Positions 33,277 to 41,380 of a stretch of 41,419 nucleotides of DNA are shown here, piece after piece. Both the position numbers and the translations under genes were made by a program. The stretch is from an uncultured Bacteroides sp. (GTDB lineage: Bacteria > Bacteroidota > Bacteroidia > Bacteroidales > Bacteroidaceae): contig CALUOR010000032.1 of assembly GCA_944322285.1 (NCBI GenBank), positions 1-41,419 on the forward strand. The letters run 5' to 3'. Within the stretch, counting starts at the first letter, position 1. Every line of letters starts with the position of its first letter. A model generated the notes under the pieces. It saw only the letters and a program-made list of their open reading frames with translations. It searched no databases and was not told where the DNA came from.

Positions 33277-35679
33277 ATGTTGAAACATTATCTGAAAGTG
33301 GCGCTCCGGCTGATTAAGCGGAGCCTGCTGTTCTCCTCCCTCAACATCCTGGGGTTTGTTATCGGGCTGACGGCGGCATTCCTCATCTATCTGTGGGTGG
33401 TGGATGAGCTGACGTATGACGATTGTTTCCGGGACGGGAGTCGCATCTACCGGGTGACGGAATTGGCCCGTGAGGCAAGTGGTGAAATCAAGGAATCGGC
33501 CCTCACGCGCAGACCGTACGGCAGAGACCTGAAACAAGAGTTCCCCACCGTGGAAGACGCGACGGCTATCAAATACGAGGGGAGTAACTCAATTGAAGCG
33601 GATAACGGAAAATCCATAAGGACTTTCCGGGTCTATACAGACAGTACGTTTTTCCGTTTCTTCTCGTTCCCGGTGGTGGAAGGAAACCCTGAACTGATGA
33701 ATGAAGATTTAGGCAATGTGGTCCTCTCGCGTGAACAAGCCCATAAGTTCTTCGGAAATTCATCGGCCATAGGCAGGAAGCTGAAGTTTTCTTTTGGTAC
33801 CGTCAGGTCTATAGAGCGTAATTATACGGTAGTAGGTGTGGTGGACATACCCCGCAAGAGTCACATCCGGTTCGACATGGCCATCCCGATGGATGCCTAT
33901 GTTAGAAGCAACTGGTATGACTTCAACGAAGCCATCAATGTATATGTGAAGATGAAACCGGATGCCACGCTCGACAAAGCCGAGGCGCAGGCCATGAACC
34001 GTCTGCCGGGCACGCACGGAAGGGAAAACGTAAGGCTCTCTTTCCAAGCCCTGCACGACATCCACTTGCATACCCGCTTTGTCGATCCGCAGGTGAAGAA
34101 CCACGGCAATTTGGCCACGGTTTATCTGTTCATTGCCTTGGCGGTGCTCATCATCTTCATGGGGGCGTTCAACTTCACCACGCTTTCTACCGCCCGTGCC
34201 TCGTTGCGCTACAAGGAGATTGGCGTGCGCAAGGTGACGGGGGCCAAGCGGCGGACGCTCATCGGGCAATTCCTCTCCGAAGGCATGGTGCAGGCGGCCA
34301 TTTCACTTCTGCTGGCGTTGTCGCTGACGGAACTGGCGCTTCCTATGTTCAACCGGCTGATGGATACCGAGCTGACCCTTTCGTTCAGTTGGAGTGTCAT
34401 AGCATTCATTGTCTTGGGCATTATCGGTGTGGGTTGCCTGGCGGGCAGTTATCCGGCTTTTTATCTGTCCTCCATAAATCCGTTGCTGGCCTTCAAGGGC
34501 GGGCGGAAGACGGGACGCAAGGGCGGGCTGATACGCGGATTGGTGTGCGTACAGTTTGTCATCGCCTTGGTGTTGATGTTGATGACGGCCATCGTCTTCA
34601 AGCAACTTCATTACATGCAGAACAAGGACATGGGGCTGGACAAGGAGAACATTGTGTCCATCTATACCAATTTACTGTATCAGGCGGAAGATTTTAAACG
34701 AGAATTGTTGCGCAATTCCGACATCAAGTCAGTGACTATGTCTGCACCCATCGAAAACTTTGGCGAGGGACTTAGTTACGAGGACGGGAATATGGTAACC
34801 TACACGGATATTGATGGACGCACGGACTCTCTGCGCATGGTGATGATTTTCGCCGATGGCGATTTTGTGAAGACCTTTGGCATGGAAGTCATCAAAGGAG
34901 AACTGATGAATGCGGATTTCTCCGATTATTGGAGTGGAGGAACCCATACAGCAGTGATCAATGAAACGGCCTGGCGGGCTATGAAGGTGGCCGATCCCAT
35001 CGGCTTGGAAATAAAGTCCGCATGGGGCGGTTTACCTCTCCGTATTGTGGGCGTGGTGAAGGATTTCAATTTCCAGTCCATGCGGGAGAAGATAAAGCCC
35101 GCCTATATCTGGTATAGTCCGGAGGCGTTGCAATACCTTTATATAAAGATTGCGCCGGAGCGCAAACAACAGACCCTTGCTTTCATCAAGGAAAAGTTTG
35201 AGGAGTTTACCCAGCGTGAAAACACGTTCATCAAGGAGTTCAACTACCAGTTCTTCTCCGACAAGTTGAACCAGAACTATGCCCGCGAACGTCAGCAGAG
35301 CCACATGTTGCTGTTCTTCACCGTGCTGGCCATTGTCATTGCGCTAATGGGCGTGTTCGGCTTGGTGGCCCTCTCCGCGGAGCAGCGCACCAAGGAGATA
35401 GGCATCCGCAAGGTGAACGGGGCGCACTCGGACCGCATCGTGCGCATGTTCTGCCGCGAATACTTGGTGTGGGTGGGCATTGCCTTCGTGGTGGCTTGTC
35501 CGTTGGGCTATGTGCTGATGAGCCGTTGGCTGAGCGCCTTTGCCTATCAGACGCCCATCAGTTGGTGGCTCTTCCTGCTGGCGGGTGTGCTGATTGCGGC
35601 CATCACACTGCTGACGGTCATCGGGCAGACGTGGCACAAGGCTTCGCAAAATCCGGTGGAGTCGTTGCGTTACGAGTAA
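33277..35679 (+). CDS. FtsX/MacB-type ABC transporter permease (locus 2)
   Basis: 800 aa. TM1 (about 18-40, SLNILGFVIGLTAAFLIYLWVV), a MacB-PCD-like domain (about 45-275), a first FtsX module (about 285-410, with RYKEIGVRKVTGAKR), a further TM (about 430-450), a second periplasmic domain and a second FtsX module (about 675-790, with QRTKEIGIRKVNGAHSD), ending NPVESLRYE. Same 8-TM plan as the locus 1 permeases but a separate branch: its 'KRSLLFSSLNILGFVIGL' start differs from their 'YY(V/I)IQTL' start. Its ATPase is encoded 188 bp downstream. It probably moves or signals about an envelope substrate together with the upstream lipoprotein. Confidence 0.93.
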   Translation: MLKHYLKVALRLIKRSLLFSSLNILGFVIGLTAAFLIYLWVVDELTYDDCFRDGSRIYRVTELAREASGEIKESALTRRPYGRDLKQEFPTVEDATAIKYEGSNSIEADNGKSIRTFRVYTDSTFFRFFSFPVVEGNPELMNEDLGNVVLSREQAHKFFGNSSAIGRKLKFSFGTVRSIERNYTVVGVVDIPRKSHIRFDMAIPMDAYVRSNWYDFNEAINVYVKMKPDATLDKAEAQAMNRLPGTHGRENVRLSFQALHDIHLHTRFVDPQVKNHGNLATVYLFIALAVLIIFMGAFNFTTLSTARASLRYKEIGVRKVTGAKRRTLIGQFLSEGMVQAAISLLLALSLTELALPMFNRLMDTELTLSFSWSVIAFIVLGIIGVGCLAGSYPAFYLSSINPLLAFKGGRKTGRKGGLIRGLVCVQFVIALVLMLMTAIVFKQLHYMQNKDMGLDKENIVSIYTNLLYQAEDFKRELLRNSDIKSVTMSAPIENFGEGLSYEDGNMVTYTDIDGRTDSLRMVMIFADGDFVKTFGMEVIKGELMNADFSDYWSGGTHTAVINETAWRAMKVADPIGLEIKSAWGGLPLRIVGVVKDFNFQSMREKIKPAYIWYSPEALQYLYIKIAPERKQQTLAFIKEKFEEFTQRENTFIKEFNYQFFSDKLNQNYARERQQSHMLLFFTVLAIVIALMGVFGLVALSAEQRTKEIGIRKVNGAHSDRIVRMFCREYLVWVGIAFVVACPLGYVLMSRWLSAFAYQTPISWWLFLLAGVLIAAITLLTVIGQTWHKASQNPVESLRYE

Positions 35680-35722
35680 AATTTTATGTATGAAGAAAAA
35701 AGACTGTATGTGCAGGCCGACG

Positions 35723-35777
35723 ACATTAAATGTGCAGGTGCATTACATTTAATGTGCCGAGCCATTACATTAAATGT
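35723..35777. repeat. tandem palindrome array, 22-bp period, three units
   Basis: ACATTAAATGT (35723), ACATTTAATGT (35745) and ACATTAAATGT (35767) start exactly 22 bp apart. The middle unit is the reverse complement of the outer two. The array sits inside the operon, between permease and ATPase. The rest of the 188-bp gap (to 35867) is AT-rich, with no clear promoter. Confidence 0.8.
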
Positions 35778-35867
35778 TATCCGCCTTCACATACCATCTT
35801 TTTTTAAGTTAGAATACCGGATTTATTAATTCGCTGATTATTAAAATAATAAATTATAGAACGTGAG

Positions 35868-36563
35868 ATGGAAAATCAAGAGAACTATTTGATACGGACA
35901 GTAAAGCTGTCAAAGATATTCCGCACGGAAAGCGTGCAGACAACGGCGTTGAACGAGGTGAATCTCGTGGTGCGCGAAGGCGAATTTATAGCCATTATGG
36001 GACCTTCGGGCTGTGGCAAGTCTACGCTGCTCAACGTCATTGGGCTGTTAGATAACCCCACGTCGGGCGAACTGTGGTTCATGGGGCAGGAAGTGTCCCG
36101 CTGGAAGGAAAACGAGCGTACCGACTTGCGCAACGGTAACTTGGGCTTTGTCTTCCAGAGTTTCAACCTGATAGACGAGTTGACCGTATTCGAGAACGTG
36201 GAACTTCCCTTGCTCTATGCCGGAGTAAGTGCCCGTGAACGGGCGGAACAGGTGAACCGGGCGTTGGAACGTATGCAGATAGCCCACCGTACGGAGCATT
36301 ATCCTCAGCAACTCAGCGGAGGTCAGCAACAGCGTGTGGCCATTACTCGTGCCATCGTGACCAATCCGCGTATCATCCTGGCCGACGAACCTACGGGTAA
36401 CCTGGATTCTGCCAACGGTGCCGAAGTGATGTCCTTGCTGAAGGAATTGAACGCCGAGGGAGCTACCATCGTGATGGTAACTCACTCCGAGGAGAACGCC
36501 CGCGAGGCACGCCGCATTGTCCGCATGATGGACGGGGTGATATTGACGGAGAGCGGGGTATAG
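35868..36563 (+). CDS. ABC transporter ATP-binding protein (LolD/MacB type, locus 2)
   Basis: 231 aa. Walker A GPSGCGKST, signature LSGGQQQR, Walker B IILADEPTGNLDS and switch His in VMVTHS are intact. It is a close paralogue of the locus 1 ATPase (shared AIMGPSGCGKSTLLN, GFVFQSFNLIDEL, FENVELPL). It energises the permease at 33277. The gap from that permease (188 bp) contains the palindrome array at 35723. The stop codon is 1 bp from the stop of the convergent transglycosylase gene, leaving no room for a terminator. Confidence 0.95.
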   Translation: MENQENYLIRTVKLSKIFRTESVQTTALNEVNLVVREGEFIAIMGPSGCGKSTLLNVIGLLDNPTSGELWFMGQEVSRWKENERTDLRNGNLGFVFQSFNLIDELTVFENVELPLLYAGVSARERAEQVNRALERMQIAHRTEHYPQQLSGGQQQRVAITRAIVTNPRIILADEPTGNLDSANGAEVMSLLKELNAEGATIVMVTHSEENAREARRIVRMMDGVILTESGV

Positions 36564-36564
36564 C

Positions 36565-37545
36565 TTAGTCAATCACCCATTCCTTCCGGTAAGCCTTCGT
36601 CTTTTCGGGGGCGTAGTACATGCCTTCGCGGGTGGGCAGCTTCAGGATGTAGGTACGTCCGCTGCGGTTTTGCAGGAAGGTGGAGCGCAACCAGGGGTTA
36701 AAGTCTTTCAGTTGGGCGTAGGTGATGCCTTTCTGCTTGGCATAAGAGGCGAGGTTGTCAATGCCTGTGGTCACGGTGTCCGTGGCGCAGGCAATGGGCG
36801 GGTAGAGCTGTTCGCTGCGGAGGATGAAGCCGTAACGCCTGGGGTCGCTGAGCACAGCCTTGGCGGCAAGCAGGCGGAACATGTAGCGTGATGTCTCCTC
36901 TACCAGCCAAAGGTCGGCAGCGTGGGCGGCCATCTGTTTTTGCAACTGCGAACTGATGCGGGCTTGTCCAGCGTTGTAGGCGGCAGCCACGCTGAGCCAA
37001 TTGCCGTAGCGTTCGTATGAATCCTTCAGGTAGCGGCAGGCAGCGCGGGTGGCTTTCTCAATGTGGTAACGCTCGTCAATGTTCTGGTTTACCTCCAAGC
37101 CATATTCGCGTCCGGTGCTTTGCATGAACTGCCACATGCCGGCGGCTCCGGCGGGCGATTTGGCCAGATGGTTCAGCCCGCTTTCGATGACGGCCAGGTA
37201 CTTGAAATCGTCCGGTATGCCGTTGGCTTTCAGTATCGGCTCGATGACGGGGAAGTAGCGGTTGGCACGTTTGATAGATAGCATCGTGGTGGAGTGCATG
37301 TAAGTGAACGAGAGCAGTTCGCGGTCCATGCGCTCGCGGTAGTCGTAGCGGTCCAGGCGGATGGTTTGTCCGGCGAAGGTGATTTCCAGGGGCACGGAAG
37401 GGGAGGCCGTCAAATGGGACACGTCATTGCGCACGGTGTCTTGTTGGGAATTGAAACAGGCGTTTCCGAGCAGGAAAGGCAAAGAGACGCCCACACACAA
37501 GGTGAGGGTGGTGGTCAGTACGGGGCGGATAAATTTCTTATTCAT
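36565..37545 (-). CDS. lytic transglycosylase (SLT domain, MltD-like) with degenerate LysM
   Basis: 326 aa. An N-terminal signal or anchor (about 9-28; a Cys30 in LLGNAC could be lipidated but is a poor lipobox). The SLT domain spans about 95-230 with catalytic Glu121 in LAVIESGLNHLAKSPAGAAGMWQFM and the later AAYNAGQARI motif. A C-terminal stretch DNLASYAKQKGITYAQLKDFNPWL (about 270-295) is a LysM-like peptidoglycan-binding repeat. It cleaves the glycan strands between MurNAc and GlcNAc, forming 1,6-anhydro ends, in the periplasm. It lies 14 bp downstream of the SDR gene and is probably co-transcribed with it. Confidence 0.92.
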   Translation of the reverse strand: MNKKFIRPVLTTTLTLCVGVSLPFLLGNACFNSQQDTVRNDVSHLTASPSVPLEITFAGQTIRLDRYDYRERMDRELLSFTYMHSTTMLSIKRANRYFPVIEPILKANGIPDDFKYLAVIESGLNHLAKSPAGAAGMWQFMQSTGREYGLEVNQNIDERYHIEKATRAACRYLKDSYERYGNWLSVAAAYNAGQARISSQLQKQMAAHAADLWLVEETSRYMFRLLAAKAVLSDPRRYGFILRSEQLYPPIACATDTVTTGIDNLASYAKQKGITYAQLKDFNPWLRSTFLQNRSGRTYILKLPTREGMYYAPEKTKAYRKEWVID

Positions 37546-37559
37546 ATTAATGGATGTGT

Positions 37560-38300
37560 TTAGTTATGTATGGATAGTCGTTCCCAAATACGGCGGGGAA
37601 TCAGTCGCCAAAAAAACACTAATAGGCGGTAGCGTCCGTCGATGATGACTATACGTTCCTGCCTTTCAATGGCTTTCACGATGCGGGCCGCTACTTTGTC
37701 CGCCTGCATCAGCATTGGGTACTTCCCGCCTTTCAGCAAGTCCGTGTCCACAAATCCGGGGCGGATGTCAGTGAAGTGGATGGCAAGTTTCTGCATGTGT
37801 GCCAATTGGGCCAAAGCCTCGATGTAGGTGTTCTGAAAGCGTTTGGTGGCCGAATAGGCGGGGGCGATGCCCAATCCTTTGGTGCCGGCAATGGAACTGA
37901 TGACGGCAATGTGTCCTCCGCTATGTTGCTTGAAGTAATCGAATGCTGTGGTAATCATCCGGATGAAGCCGCCGACATTGGTTGCTGCCGTATTTAGTTC
38001 GGTGTCTGTTCGCAGGTCGGGATTTTGCGAACCTATGCCGGCGGCCAGCAAGAATACGTCCATGCCGCCTGTGCGGCCGATAAGTGCACGCATTTGTTGG
38101 GGAGCATCCTCTTGGGTCACGTCCAAAGGCTGTATCTCTACTTGTCCCGGATGTTGTGCTTGAAAACGTCGCAACTTCTCCTCGCGGCGTCCGGCAATGC
38201 CGAGTTTCCAGCCTTTGCTTGCCAATAGTCTGGCGACTTCCAGCCCGATGCCCGAGGTTGCGCCAATGATAATGGCTATAGGATTTTGTCGGATATTCAT
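37560..38300 (-). CDS. short-chain dehydrogenase/reductase (SDR)
   Basis: 246 aa. Rossmann fold with the cofactor motif GATSGIG (13-19), LAAGIG in the NAG position, Ser135/136 in AVISSIAG, and the catalytic pair Tyr149 and Lys153 in AYSATK. Arg38/Arg39 in GRREEKL after beta-2 favour NADP(H). The substrate cannot be read. It is the first gene before the transglycosylase; a TATATTTG -7 box is on the minus strand at 38342-38335. Confidence 0.93.
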   Translation of the reverse strand: MNIRQNPIAIIIGATSGIGLEVARLLASKGWKLGIAGRREEKLRRFQAQHPGQVEIQPLDVTQEDAPQQMRALIGRTGGMDVFLLAAGIGSQNPDLRTDTELNTAATNVGGFIRMITTAFDYFKQHSGGHIAVISSIAGTKGLGIAPAYSATKRFQNTYIEALAQLAHMQKLAIHFTDIRPGFVDTDLLKGGKYPMLMQADKVAARIVKAIERQERIVIIDGRYRLLVFFWRLIPRRIWERLSIHN

Positions 38301-38384
38301 GGGTTTCTATCAAGTTTATCTTATCAATTTGCCGCAAATATAGGCAAATCTGTCCTAAGCGGCTTATAATGTTTGATTAATTTC

Positions 38385-38415
38385 TTTGTGATTTCTTGAG
38401 AAAGTCCGATATTTG
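38385..38415 (+). promoter_or_regulatory. Bacteroides-type promoter of the MaoC-like gene
   Basis: TTTG (38385-38388), 19 nt, GATATTTG (38408-38415; one base off TAnnTTTG). The predicted leader is about 40 nt, with AGGAA 8 bp before the ATG. Confidence 0.5.
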
Positions 38416-38459
38416 CTTTCCGAAAACAGGAATATTTTAATGTTTAATAGGAATAGAAT

Positions 38460-38927
38460 ATGGAAAAAGTTGTGGTTAATTCGTATGAGGATTTTGAGAA
38501 ACTGGTAGGGCAGCGCATAGGCGTGTCGGAGTATGTGCAGATTCCGCAGGAGCGTATCAATCTGTTTGCCGACGCTACGTTGGATCATCAGTGGATACAC
38601 GTGGACACGGAGCGCGCCAAAGCGGAAAGCCCGTTTAAGAGCACCATTGTTCATGGCTATCTTACGCTTTCAATGTTGCCTTATTTGTGGAATCAGATTA
38701 TAGAGGTGAATAACCTGAAGATGATGATAAATTACGGCATCGAGAAGATGCGCTTCGGACAGGCCGTATTGTCAGGCCAAAGCATCCGTTTGGTGGCCGA
38801 CATGGTGTCGCTGGTCAACTTGCGTGGCACGGCCAAGGCCGAAATCAAGTTTGCCATCGAGATAGAAGGCGAGAAGAAGAAAGCGCTGGAAGGCGTGGCC
38901 GTATTCTTGTATTACTTCAACAATTAA
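38460..38927 (+). CDS. MaoC/NodN-like hot-dog fold hydratase
   Basis: 155 aa, the usual length of NodN-like MaoC proteins. The motif ADATLDHQWIHVDTERA (about 38-54) carries the Asp/His pair of the (R)-specific enoyl-CoA hydratase family, followed by IVHGYLTLSMLP and INYGIEKMRF, the hot-dog helix and strand. It probably hydrates an enoyl-thioester; the CoA or ACP substrate is unknown. Its end overlaps the convergent YgbA-like gene by 11 nt. Confidence 0.92.
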   Translation: MEKVVVNSYEDFEKLVGQRIGVSEYVQIPQERINLFADATLDHQWIHVDTERAKAESPFKSTIVHGYLTLSMLPYLWNQIIEVNNLKMMINYGIEKMRFGQAVLSGQSIRLVADMVSLVNLRGTAKAEIKFAIEIEGEKKKALEGVAVFLYYFNN

Positions 38928-39249
38928 GGCGCGGACGGCTGGGGGCGAGGCATTCCCTCCATAGATGCCGCAAGGCTATGAGAGGATGATAGAGCAACAT
39001 GCGCGGACCGGCGTAGCGCATGACTTGACGCATCCTCTCTTTCATATCCCGTTTGTAGCAATGGATGGGGCAAAGCCGGCAGGTAGGTTTGGCCTTACCG
39101 AAGGGGCAATGCGTCAAACGGGCGTGGGCGTATTCCAGCAATTCCTCGCATGAGGGACATAAGTCCGCATTCTTTTCTTTCCTCCGGCAATACAGGCGTA
39201 TCATCTTTTCCACGATGTCCTTTTCTTCTTCGATGCGTGTATGTGTCAT
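38917..39249 (-). CDS. YgbA-like 'nitrous oxide-stimulated promoter' family protein
   Basis: 110 aa with seven cysteines (21, 31, 34, 48, 57, 60, 64) arranged as CPSC, HCPFG, TCRLCPIHCYK, matching the YgbA family known in E. coli as part of the nitrosative-stress (NsrR) response. The cysteines suggest metal or Fe-S binding. It lies 27 bp downstream of the RluA-type gene and probably shares its transcript. The last 11 nt overlap the end of the MaoC-like gene on the other strand. Confidence 0.85.
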   Translation of the reverse strand: MTHTRIEEEKDIVEKMIRLYCRRKEKNADLCPSCEELLEYAHARLTHCPFGKAKPTCRLCPIHCYKRDMKERMRQVMRYAGPRMLLYHPLIALRHLWRECLAPSRPRLNC

Positions 39250-39276
39250 GACGTTATCCGTAATCTGTAGCGTTTT

Positions 39277-41019
39277 TTAGAATGGCGCCGGTGCAGAGAA
39301 GTGTAACTTGCTTCCGCTGACGGGATGCGTCAACTCCAGTTGTTCGGCGTGCAGGTAGAGCCGATTGGCTTTTGTCTTTCCGTAAAGCAAGTCGCCTCTG
39401 ATGGGACATCCCAATCCATCCGGGTGCGCGGCGTGTACACGCAACTGGTGAGTCCGTCCCGTGAGCGGATAGAAAGCCACGCGGGTATGCTCCTCCTTAC
39501 GCTCTAACACCTCGTAACGTGTCACGGCTTCCTTGCCTCGCTCGTAATTGACCTCTTGACGCGGACGGTCGTGCGGAGTGGGGGCCAGGGGCAGGCGGAT
39601 ATCTCCTTGGTCGTCGGGCACAAGCCCTTCCAACAGCGCAATGTAACGTTTCCCTACAGCCCGTGTCTCAAACTGGGCTTGCAGTTTTTTGTGTATCTCC
39701 TTCGATTTGGTTATCAGCATCAGCCCCGATGTGTCCATGTCCAGCCGATGCACCACCATGGGACCGTCCGCTTCCGGCAGATGTTCCTGCATTCGGCTGA
39801 GTACAGAGTCTGTGTCTTCCCGTCCGGGTACGGAGAGCATCCCTGCAGGCTTGTTCACCACGACTATCCATTCATCTTCATAAACGATGGGCAATGGCAG
39901 CTGGGCGGCTTGGCGGGAGCGCGCCGTGGCATGCGCCTCGTCCACCTCCAGCCCTTGCAGCATGTGCTTCAGGATGGGGGCGCACTTGCTTCGGCAGGCC
40001 GGATAGTATTGCCCGTGGTGCCTGATTTCGGTCTTGGGCGATTGTCCCCACCAGAATTCGGCCATGCAGAGTGGTTTCCATTTATGCAGGTAGGCTTGTT
40101 GGAGCAGTTTGGGGGCAGCGCATTCACCAGCTCCCGCAGGCGGAGTACGTTGTGGCGTGTCGGCAAAGAGTTCGCAAAGGTCTTTCACTTCGCCCCGTGC
40201 GTTCAGCATGCGGAAGTGCCAGAAGAGGCGCATTTGCAGGGCGGCCGAACGGCGCTTGCGTTCGGCTTTCAGTTGTTCTATTTGCTTGGCTTGGAGAAGC
40301 AAGGCTTTTTGAGCCGGCTGGCAACGCGCTTCCCAGGCACGTTCGGCGCGTTTGTATTCGGCTTTCTGAAATTGGCTCTCGCGTATCAGGGTCGCTTCCT
40401 CCTCAGGCGTAAGCCCTCCCGCTTGTCGTTGGGTTTGTCTGCGTGCCTTGGCCGCTTTCAGGTCTTCGCGCATGCGGGCTAACGCTTGCCCGGCTTCTTG
40501 TTGCAGAGCTTGGGCTTCGGCTTGCAGATGGAGGTAGGCTTCATCCGTTTCCAGCGTACGGATGCGGGCGTTGATGTCAGAGATATTCTTTTCCTCTTCT
40601 TTAAAGAAACTGCCCGGTTGAAGCAAATCGTAAACGGGCGGGACGAAGTAGGGCAGACGGTTGGTGCCGTTCAACGTGCCGGAGAAGGCGGCCAGAAAGC
40701 CCAAACGGCCTTCTCGTGTGCGCACCACCAGCACGCCGAACATTTTGCCTTTATCCAATTCCTCTTTCCACTCAGCCTGTTCCGCCAGATAACGCTGCAC
40801 TTCCCCTGCCGCCAGGATGCAGAGCGGATGAGGCTGGTAGTCAAACGGATTGGTGAATTTCATCGGAAGTTCGATGCCTTCGATAGAGGCGGTAAAGAAG
40901 TGCAGCATCTCGCTCCCGTCGTCGGGATGAGATGCTCTCTTCCGTTTCTTGCTTTTCAGCCAGGCCGCCTTGCGTGCCTCGTAGTCCTCACGCCTCCTTT
41001 CCAAGTAATTGTCCGCCAT
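39277..41019 (-). CDS. RluA-family pseudouridine synthase with long N-terminal extension
   Basis: 580 aa, about twice the usual RluA length. The synthase core is C-terminal (about 375-580): DEWIVVVNKPAGMLSVPG, catalytic Asp427 in HRLDMDTSGLML, and GRTHQLRVHAAH. The extension has a first folded part (about 35-140, with MLHFFTASIEGIELP), a charged Arg/Glu/Gln-rich coiled coil (about 145-265), and a conserved-looking stretch (about 310-360, EFWWGQSPKTEIRHHGQYYPAC and KHMLQGLEV). It isomerises uridine in rRNA or tRNA; the target is unknown. Similar long forms occur in Bacteroidales. A TACCTTTG -7 box lies on the minus strand at 41055-41048. Confidence 0.93.
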   Translation of the reverse strand: MADNYLERRREDYEARKAAWLKSKKRKRASHPDDGSEMLHFFTASIEGIELPMKFTNPFDYQPHPLCILAAGEVQRYLAEQAEWKEELDKGKMFGVLVVRTREGRLGFLAAFSGTLNGTNRLPYFVPPVYDLLQPGSFFKEEEKNISDINARIRTLETDEAYLHLQAEAQALQQEAGQALARMREDLKAAKARRQTQRQAGGLTPEEEATLIRESQFQKAEYKRAERAWEARCQPAQKALLLQAKQIEQLKAERKRRSAALQMRLFWHFRMLNARGEVKDLCELFADTPQRTPPAGAGECAAPKLLQQAYLHKWKPLCMAEFWWGQSPKTEIRHHGQYYPACRSKCAPILKHMLQGLEVDEAHATARSRQAAQLPLPIVYEDEWIVVVNKPAGMLSVPGREDTDSVLSRMQEHLPEADGPMVVHRLDMDTSGLMLITKSKEIHKKLQAQFETRAVGKRYIALLEGLVPDDQGDIRLPLAPTPHDRPRQEVNYERGKEAVTRYEVLERKEEHTRVAFYPLTGRTHQLRVHAAHPDGLGCPIRGDLLYGKTKANRLYLHAEQLELTHPVSGSKLHFSAPAPF

Positions 41020-41260
41020 GAATCAGGTTTTTATTTGATTGCGTCGGCAAAGGTACTAAAATTTGCCGGCTTGCAAGATATAATCTATTTATTTACGATT
41101 CTGCCGTCCAATAAGTATAGACACTGAAACGTCCACTTTTTTGAGTCCCCTCCGGTAGATGCATAAGTGCTTTTCTTATTTGTCGGACTTCCCTATATAT
41201 GTTGTTTAGAAAGGCTCGGAGAAAAGCTGTTTATGCTAAAGTGAAATCTATAAACTAAGG
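41020..41260. other. upstream region of the RluA-type gene
   Basis: No gene seen. It contains the -7 box at 41055-41048 (minus) with CTTG about 18-19 nt upstream. The rest is AT-rich with nothing recognised. Confidence 0.4.
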
Positions 41261-41338
41261 TTTCGGTTGTACAACTCAAGACTTCGGTTGTACAACCGAA
41301 GCTTTCAGTTATACAACCGAAGCTTTCGGTTTAAGTTT
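41261..41338. repeat. tandem palindrome array, 21-bp period, four units
   Basis: GTTGTACAAC (41266 and 41287), GTTATACAAC (41308) and a degenerate GTTTAAG (41329) start exactly 21 bp apart. The second unit extends to a perfect 20-bp palindrome CTTCGGTTGTACAACCGAAG (41282-41301). The array lies in an intergenic region running to the window edge. Confidence 0.85.
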
Positions 41339-41348
41339 ATACTTCATG

Positions 41349-41380
41349 CGAATCAGGAGTTGAAAATTGCTTCTGATTCG
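41349..41380. terminator. possible hairpin terminator
   Basis: CGAATCAG (41349-41356) pairs with CTGATTCG (41373-41380), extended inward by three weaker pairs, and is followed by TGTTTTAAAAG. The T-run is short. No gene ends just upstream in the window, so its user is unclear. Confidence 0.4.

Noticed and set aside
39556-40482. 308-aa plus-strand frame opposite the RluA-type gene
   Set aside because: Antisense to a well-supported gene, with no recognisable domain or ribosome site.
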